The notes under the pieces are model-generated. The model did not search any database. It was not told the origin of the DNA and was given only the letters and a program-made list of their open reading frames with translations. A stretch of DNA of 64,000 nucleotides from Chalara sp. BL73 (Eukaryota > Ascomycota > Leotiomycetes > Helotiales): assembly GCA_918026815.1 (NCBI GenBank), contig CAKJVC010000008.1:558001-622000 (forward strand), written 5' to 3'. Of the stretch, positions 58,054 to 64,000 are shown in pieces. The stretch's first letter is position 1, and each line of letters opens with the position of its first letter. A program made the translations under genes and the position numbers.

Positions 58054-59966
58054 ATGGCACATAGAGACGGAGCCTTAATAAGATTCTCATTATATGCACG
58101 GCATGCTTGCAACTTGCGTTTGAACCTGCCGGTTTCATTTCGAACAGCCAAACATCTTTGCACGACCGATTATCGTCAGAATAAGTACGCTACGGGTAGC
58201 TTCATCTACATTCCAGGTTGGCGGAGGCCATTGTTCTCCTTTGCAGCTCAATCCCAAGTCTCGTCCAATTCCGAATTTGAAACAATATATGCTTTGTCGA
58301 CAGGTCCAGGCAAAGCTGGTATAGCCATTATTCGCATATCCGGGCCAGCATGCTTTGACGTAAGGTGGCCCAGAGTGCTTGAAAACTTCTGGTTGTACTT
58401 AATTGACGCTTATAGATATATAATGGTCTGTGTCCTACGCAACCATATCCCAAGCCTAGATATGCCTCCGTAAGGACTCTGTACGATCCAGCCAGGCAGT
58501 CGGAAGTGCTCGACTCCGATGCGTTGGTTCTTCATTTCCCAGCACCGAGAACCGTCACTGGAGAGGATATTCTAGAGTTACATGTACATGGTGGATCTGC
58601 TACAATCAGAGCGGTTTTAGCCGCTATCCCACGCTGTTCTTCGAAGTTTTCAATAAGATATGCAGAACCAGGAGAGTTTACTCGCCGAGCTTTTCAAAAT
58701 GATCGGCTTGACCTTTCGCAGGTAGAGGCATTGAGCGATACATTGTCAGCAGAGACCGAACAACAACGCCGCGCAGCTGTACGAGGCAATTCAAGAATTC
58801 TTGGCCGAACATACGAGAAATGGCGCCAGCAATTATTATATGCGCGTGGAGAATTGGAGGCGTTGATAGACTTTTCGGAAGACCAGCATTTTGATGAATC
58901 GCCTGCCGAGCTACTGAAGAGTGTCTCAGATCAAGTAGAAGTTATGCTAAACTCGATAAGCTCGCATAAAGAAGCTAGCCATCGGGGACAGTTGCTGAAG
59001 CGTGGAATACGAATTGCATTGATCGGACCTCCTAACGCTGGAAAGAGCTCTTTACTCAATCAAATTGTTGGCCATGAAGCTTCGATCGTAAGCTCGGAGG
59101 CTGGGACTACAAGGGACATCGTCGAAGTCAGTCTTGACATCAGAGGATATCTTTGCACATTTGCGGATACGGCTGGCCTTAGAGATGGCTCCATTGTGAG
59201 TGAAACTCGGGGATTATTGGTAGATCCTGCAATTGGAGAAATTGAGAAAGAAGGCATTCGGCGCGCAAAGATGAAAGCCAGCCAGTCAGATGTTATAATT
59301 GCACTTGGTTACTGCAAACCTGCTTCCGGCTCAATCAAAGAGAGGCACGAGCCAGAAATTGTCATCGATGAACTATCGATGACTACGGCAATGAACGCAC
59401 GGCATTCACTTATCGTTGTGAACAAGGTAGATTCTGATATTTATGGGAACAAATACTCAGAGCTCCATGAAAACTGTAAAAGAAAGCTATGTATGATGCA
59501 AAAGAGAGCCAAGGTAGCCGAAAGCACTGATGCTGATCCCCCTGCTGCACTGATGATCTCATGCAAAGACGCGCAGCTAGGAAAGGCAGTCACCTCTGAG
59601 AATGGTGCGGGCAATATCAGACTTCTAGTTGACAAACTTGCAACAATTTTTGAAGAGATGACAAATCTTCCAACAGATATGGAAGATCTGTTAGGCGTCA
59701 CAGAACGTCAACGTCAGCTTTTAGTAGCCTGCGCAACGCATTTAAACTTATTCATCAACGAGGCCCGAACAGGTAATGGAGAATGTGATATAGTTCTCGC
59801 GGCTGAACATCTCCGTTCGGCAGCCAATTGTCTCTCGCGCATTATAGGTCGAGGAGAAGCGAGTGATATAGAGGAAGTTCTTGGTGTCGTATTTGAGAAG
59901 TACTTTATCTCTCTTTGTCTTGTGAATACCTTACTAACTATGATTAGATTTTGTGTCGGAAAATAA
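58054..59966 (+). CDS. MSS1: Mitochondrial tRNA-modification GTPase (MnmE/TrmE family)
   Basis: Works with MTO1 to place a carboxymethylaminomethyl group on the wobble uridine of mitochondrial tRNAs. Exons 58054-58359, 58416-59899 and 59948-59966 give 602 residues. The N-terminus is basic, as for mitochondrial import. Then come the tetrahydrofolate-binding part (TIYALSTGPGKAGIAIIRIS, PRTVTGEDILELHVHGGSA, EPGEFTRRAFQNDRLDLSQ), the G domain (GPPNAGKSSLLN for G1, GTTRD for G2, DTAGLRD for G3, NKVD for G4) and the C-terminal FCVGK with its catalytic cysteine. The tiny last exon, six residues plus stop, is fixed by that motif; its intron (48 nt, GTACTT) has a TACTAAC branch. The G-domain has an insert around residues 390-460 rich in charged residues. 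Confidence 0.94.
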
Positions 59967-60017
59967 TATCGTAGAGTAATCAAACTAGAATTGCTTCAAA
60001 TACTTCTTAAAATCTAA

Positions 60018-60300
60018 GTGTTGGGATACCTATCACCGTGCAAAAGGCGTAGTAGCTATTGACTACGCTCTTGCGGTGGTGATATTAGTTCCTTGATTCT
60101 TGACTATCAGGCTCTAAACTAAGGTTACGGTCTACAAAGTAGGTGTAGGCGTGACCCATAATTCTGTTAGAAATAAGGGGTATTAGGCTAGAGGATCTGC
60201 AAGGGTATCACGGCGATAGAATATAGGCTTGTAGGAGCGTTACGGATGATGATATTATCTACAGTTCTAAGCCGTCCTTGGCATACTGACATAAGCCGAT
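60018..60300. repeat. Eroded repeat fragments
   Basis: A block near 60205-60260 (GCAAGGGTATCACGGCGATA and following) resembles the start of the solo LTR at 61534 (GCAAGGAATCACGGGCTAGA), with roughly four of five bases matching over 44 positions by eye. The left part begins TGTTGGGATACC, a typical LTR-like start, but no clean ends were found. Confidence 0.4.
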
Positions 60301-61403
60301 TCCTGACGAATTCACATGCTCCAGTGAATCACGTGACTTAATCGTTTGCATACCACACTATATTTAATTTTCATATTTCGTACGAGTCGAAACCAGTTTC
60401 GAATAATATTAGGATCTTCGCATTTTGCTCGTTGATAGTCATATTTTCGATTAAATCGAGAAGTGAGAGAAGGGTAGCGTTGGGTATATTTATATTGTTG
60501 AGAATTGGTGTAGCCCACCCGTAAGACATGGGCTATACCTCATGTAATAGCTTAGTCATCAGTGAAAGGGTCGCACCCCTTTTCCTGAGCACTCTCCGTA
60601 GGAGCTCTACAATCAAGTCAATTCATTCTCCCTGAACCACTGCAATTGGGCAGACCTTGCGTACAGCAAGCTTCCCCTCCCAAGTTGACTGTGGTCAACT
60701 TAGCTTACTTATTTCAATATATATATCCAATTTTTGCCAACAGTCAAAAGCTCTCGCGTGTCAGAGCTCGAATTGTCGCGTTTTTGCAAATGCAAATTAG
60801 CCATTTGTCGTACGGTACTAATTCGAGGTGGAAATCCACATTCATCCATTGTTCGAGGCTTGATTCTTCAGTCGAAGTAAGTTTGCACTTTAGAGTCGCG
60901 GTTCGATTCCTCAAACGCGTCGATGCTCTGTTGTATATGGTACATCGTGCGTAATTGCAGCGGCTTTAAGGATTTGAAATTAGCATTTTTGAAAAGCTTG
61001 AATAGCTAAAGCAATTCGACCTTCAGTTTGAGATATTTGAAGAAGTGTTGCGGATGTATTACTGGTATTGCGTACGTAGGTATGGTGGTGGTGGGGTACA
61101 GTGTGGTGCAAAAAGTATTAACCCATGTCAACGCCAAGGACTTTCTTCAGGGCAGTTCCCTATTCCACGATGGTTACAAAAGGCGCGATAGGTATTAAAG
61201 GCACGACAGGTACGGAAGGTGCGAGAGGTGTGAGGGGTACGAAAGGTGCAAGCGGTGCGTACAAGTATATCTGTACCATGATGTGGAGGGGAAATATAAG
61301 CTTCATTTCTTCTACCCCACCTACTCATCAACTTGGCCATTGATTTCTGCTGTTTCGAGGTGCATCTACGAACTGCGGTGGATATTACAGCATAGTTTTC
61401 TCA
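60301..61403. other. Gene-free region with a Gly-X-Y-coding tandem tract
   Basis: About 1.1 kb. At 61180-61263 a degenerate tandem of GGT-led 9-mers encodes nine Gly-X-Y triplets (GAIGIKGTTGTEGARGVRGT, then KGASGAY) within a short plus-strand frame from 61125. Microsatellite-like GGTGG runs lie near 61085. No other gene is supported; the 3' part is the promoter region of the P450 relic. Confidence 0.4.
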
Positions 61404-63180
61404 ATGGATGGATCCTTCTCGTTTTCGATCTTTGGCTTCAATCTACCTGCTTATATCATATGGCTTGGCAGCACTATTATCAGTCTATACCTATGCTACC
61501 GTAGGGCACAACCAAAGCCGATTCCCGGCATACTGTAACGGCGCAAGGAATCACGGGCTAGAATAGAGGCATATGGGAGTGCGTACAATAGGCTGATAGT
61601 GATTGCCTTATAGGTCTAAAGTACTAAGGATACAAAACATGAGGAGCAACTGTAGAGAATAGGAACAGGCCTTTATATAGGCGACTCCGACTCTCTCCCG
61701 TATTGGGTCTGAAACCCCTCATACCCTGATCATCACCCCTTGCTCCTGTATCATGACTTCCGTGCCGTGCCCTGGGCATACCGATTGTTACACACACCGT
61801 ACAACAAAGAGGCAGCTGGATCTCTTTTTGGTGACATAGGTCCTATGGTCAAGCACACAACCAAAGCAAATGAGCTTTACGACTGGATGACTGCACAAAA
61901 TATCAAACTTCAATCTCCAATTATACAGCTTTTTATTCGCCCGTTTGGAAAGCCTTGGGTCGTTATTACCGATTTCCGAGAAGCTCAAGATGTTCTAGTG
62001 CGGCGCACGAAGGAGTTTGATAAGTCAGACTGGTTTGGGAACGTTTCTGGGGGGGTTATGCCTGAAAGTCATATATTTATGAGAACCAATGATCGATTCA
62101 AGCGACATCGCCGATGGATACAAGGCGTTATGGGTATCGGATTTCTCCATGACGTAGCCGCTCCGCACATTTATAACGTCTGCTTGGACCTTTTACAACT
62201 CTGGCAGCAAAAGTCGAGGCTTGCTCAAGGACATCCTTTTGCTGCTGCATACGACGTAAACCGAGCTGCTCTAGACGCAATATGGACTATTGTTTTCGGA
62301 GCAGATTCCTCAAATAGCACAACAAAGACTCGGTTGGAATTTTACTCACCAATTAAAGCAGTGAATCTCCCTAATCATAAAGATGCAGAAGTGGTACTGC
62401 CACGCGCACCATGCCCGGCAGCAATCCAGTCTATTATCACTCTGACGTAAAGTATAGAGACAAGCCTTAAATCACCAGTGCCAAGACTTGCTCATTGGGC
62501 TCTGAGACAAACGTCCGCCATGAAGAATGCATTCAGTGTTAAAGAAGAGTTCATTAAAGAAGAAATAGAGAAAGCTCTGCAAAGATTCAAAGGGAAATTG
62601 GAAAAAGAAAGCGATGTCAGATGCGCAGTAGATGATATTTTACGCAGAGAGATCCTATTGGCAGAAAAGGAAGGAAGGGGAACAGCACTTCATTCACGTC
62701 GATGCGGTAGTGGAGAAAAGACAACCAACTGCTCAAGAGACCACTAACACTACAATTCACTACAGGGATGCTGTAGTAGAAGAGATATTTCGTTGCTCTC
62801 TTACCGAGGCAGCTATTAGTCGCACTGCGGTAGTGGATACTAAAATACTTGGACATCATATTCCGAAAGGTACAGAAGTTTTCTTCATGGGTAACGGACC
62901 TGGTCTCTTCTCTGCCGCATTCCCTATCGACGATTCGCAGCGTAGCCAAGCTTACTTTACAACCAAAGAGAAGGTTTGCAGCTGGGATCCTGAGAATATG
63001 GCGATTTTCAATCCTGATAGATGGCTTACAGAAGAAGATGGTCAGAAGGTGTTCGATGCGACCGCGGGACCGCTGCTTACATTTGGTCTCGGAGAACGCG
63101 GCTGCTATGGACGCAAAATGGCTTACGTCGAGATGAAACTGTTTATTACCTTGATTATTTGGACCTTTGAGCTTCACTAG
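61404..63180 (+). pseudogene. Cytochrome P450 pseudogene interrupted by a solo LTR
   Basis: ATG 61404 starts MDGSFSFSIFGFNLPAYIIW, a membrane anchor, then RRAQPKPIPGI. The LTR at 61534-61792 splits the next codon; after it the frame resumes PYNKEAAGSLFGDIGP and runs through RRTKEFDKSDWFGN and RFKRHRRWIQGVMG to IQSIITLT, where TAA stands at 62448-62450. The same frame continues SIETSLKSPVPRLAHW to DDILRREILLAEKEGR. Near 62680 the frame shifts, and the stretch that should carry the I-helix AGxDTT motif is missing. The rest follows in another frame: DAVVEEIFRCS (ExxR), FNPDRW and the haem loop FGLGERGCYG, ending at 63180. Not functional, but the haem cysteine codon survives. Confidence 0.85.
61534..61792 (+). 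mobile_element. Solo LTR with 5-bp target duplication
   Basis: 259 bases, starting TGTAACGGCG and ending GATTGTTACA, with inverted ends TGTAAC/GTTACA. Flanks are CATAC (61529-61533) and CACAC (61793-61797), a target duplication with one transition. Removing the element and the right-hand copy gives GGC ATA CCG TAC AAC, restoring the P450 frame PIPGI-PYNKEA. A TATA-like TTTATATAGG lies near 61675. No internal retroelement genes are present. Confidence 0.88.
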
Positions 63181-64000
63181 TGTCCCAAGGAGTTAAGTGG
63201 TTACCAAGCTATTGACAAGCTGGTACATGCACCACAACAATGTTATGTTAAGCCTGTCAAATTGATCTAGTGATCTCTTTGCTAAATGTAGAAGACTGCG
63301 AGAGTAAATAAGAACCAGGTGGTTTAAAGCATGCATAAAATCATTCACATTGATAAGGCAACTACAGTGATTTACGGGCAGGCAACCAAACTAGAACACT
63401 TACTGGGTAAAGTGAAGCTCTCTGCCTGCCAAGGTTTCGATGGGCCTGTGGGTTGCGGGAGGGAGGGGGGTTGGTCACCCAAGAATTTGAAAATATCTAA
63501 ACATTATCTTTTGTGTTTGATTACAGTGTATGTCCAGAATAGATATGTCCTTTGTAGGCACAGCAATGGTGGTGTCTGTTGGCATGTACACAGCCAAGGT
63601 CACGTGAACCACATCCCCCGCGACGTATTATACCTTATCGCAGGTACCGACTTGAGCAATTACAAGTTATCATAACCAAGAAGTATCACTCAACGAGAGT
63701 GATACAAACAATTAATATGCCAAGCCACCTGCAGACCCTCAAATGAACTGCCTTTCGTGACAGAAATGTTGAATTCCTGCCTGCACATAACGGTGGCCAA
63801 GGTGGTGGTGGTGGTAAATATGAGGCTTTTGCTTGAATGACCGACCCACATGTCCAAGTATGGGCTTGATATGTACACACTTTACAACACATAACCCAGG
63901 AATTCTGTCCCAAACTAAAAATGAAAACCATTCCAAATAATTAGTGTAGAGTCGCTGAATATCAATAACACTTTTACAAGAAGGAGCAGTTATATTGAAT
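63181..64000. other. Gene-free right end
   Basis: About 820 bases. A GGT microsatellite lies near 63800-63815. Open stretches on both strands lack family features. Confidence 0.35.

Noticed and set aside
60890..60925. tRNA-like GGTTCGATTCC string
   Set aside because: The flanking bases do not form a T-arm stem and no acceptor or anticodon arm can be drawn.

Overview
This is a window of nuclear DNA from a filamentous ascomycete (Pezizomycotina). I infer this from many short introns (about 45-60 nt, some with CTAAC/CTAAT-type branch sequences and TAG/CAG acceptors), the SCON2/sconB sulphur regulator, an ENA-type sodium ATPase, a LaeA-like methyltransferase, two P450 genes, and decayed repeats whose stop codons look like C-to-T (RIP-style) damage. 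The exact class cannot be fixed from the sequence; Leotiomycetes is only a guess.

Layout. 1-2.7 kb: an open minus frame leaving the left edge and an unrecognised plus-strand gene. 2.7-9.5 kb: SWIB/DEK_C chromatin protein, the HEL2/ZNF598 ribosome-collision ubiquitin ligase, a frameshifted cysteine-rich secreted protein and a small membrane protein. 10-14 kb: an Rtc5-like gene without a TLDc domain, then a mosaic of two LTR-like repeats, a truncated DUF6589-like frame and a decayed second copy of the Rtc5-like 3' end. 14.3-20 kb: HIS1, RPS28, UTP6 and an Mn superoxide dismutase. 20-29 kb: a decayed membrane-protein gene, sconB, then a retroelement graveyard with a gag relic split by a solo LTR. 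29.5-46 kb: FAF1 and a divergent DUF3245-like gene, a broken E2 ubiquitin-conjugating gene, divergent YJU2 and ATP11, NPT1 and the ENA ATPase. 46.7-50.4 kb: a LaeA-like methyltransferase divergent from a P450, a possible small secondary-metabolism pair. 51.5-60 kb: a small secreted protein, a glutathionylspermidine-synthase-like ligase, a nonsense-riddled relic, mitochondrial DHODH and the mitochondrial tRNA-modification GTPase MSS1. 60-64 kb: repeats and a P450 pseudogene interrupted by a solo LTR.

Most intact genes are housekeeping: ribosome production and surveillance (RPS28, UTP6, FAF1, HEL2), splicing (YJU2), amino acid, NAD and pyrimidine synthesis (HIS1, NPT1, DHODH), mitochondria (ATP11, MSS1), and ion and oxidative stress (ENA, SOD). 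The islands between them hold the unusual material. Two solo LTR insertions can be excised on paper, using their target-site duplications, to restore the host reading frame exactly. I found no convincing tRNA, rRNA or CRISPR array. All splice sites were placed by eye from GT/GC..AG signals and frame continuity.
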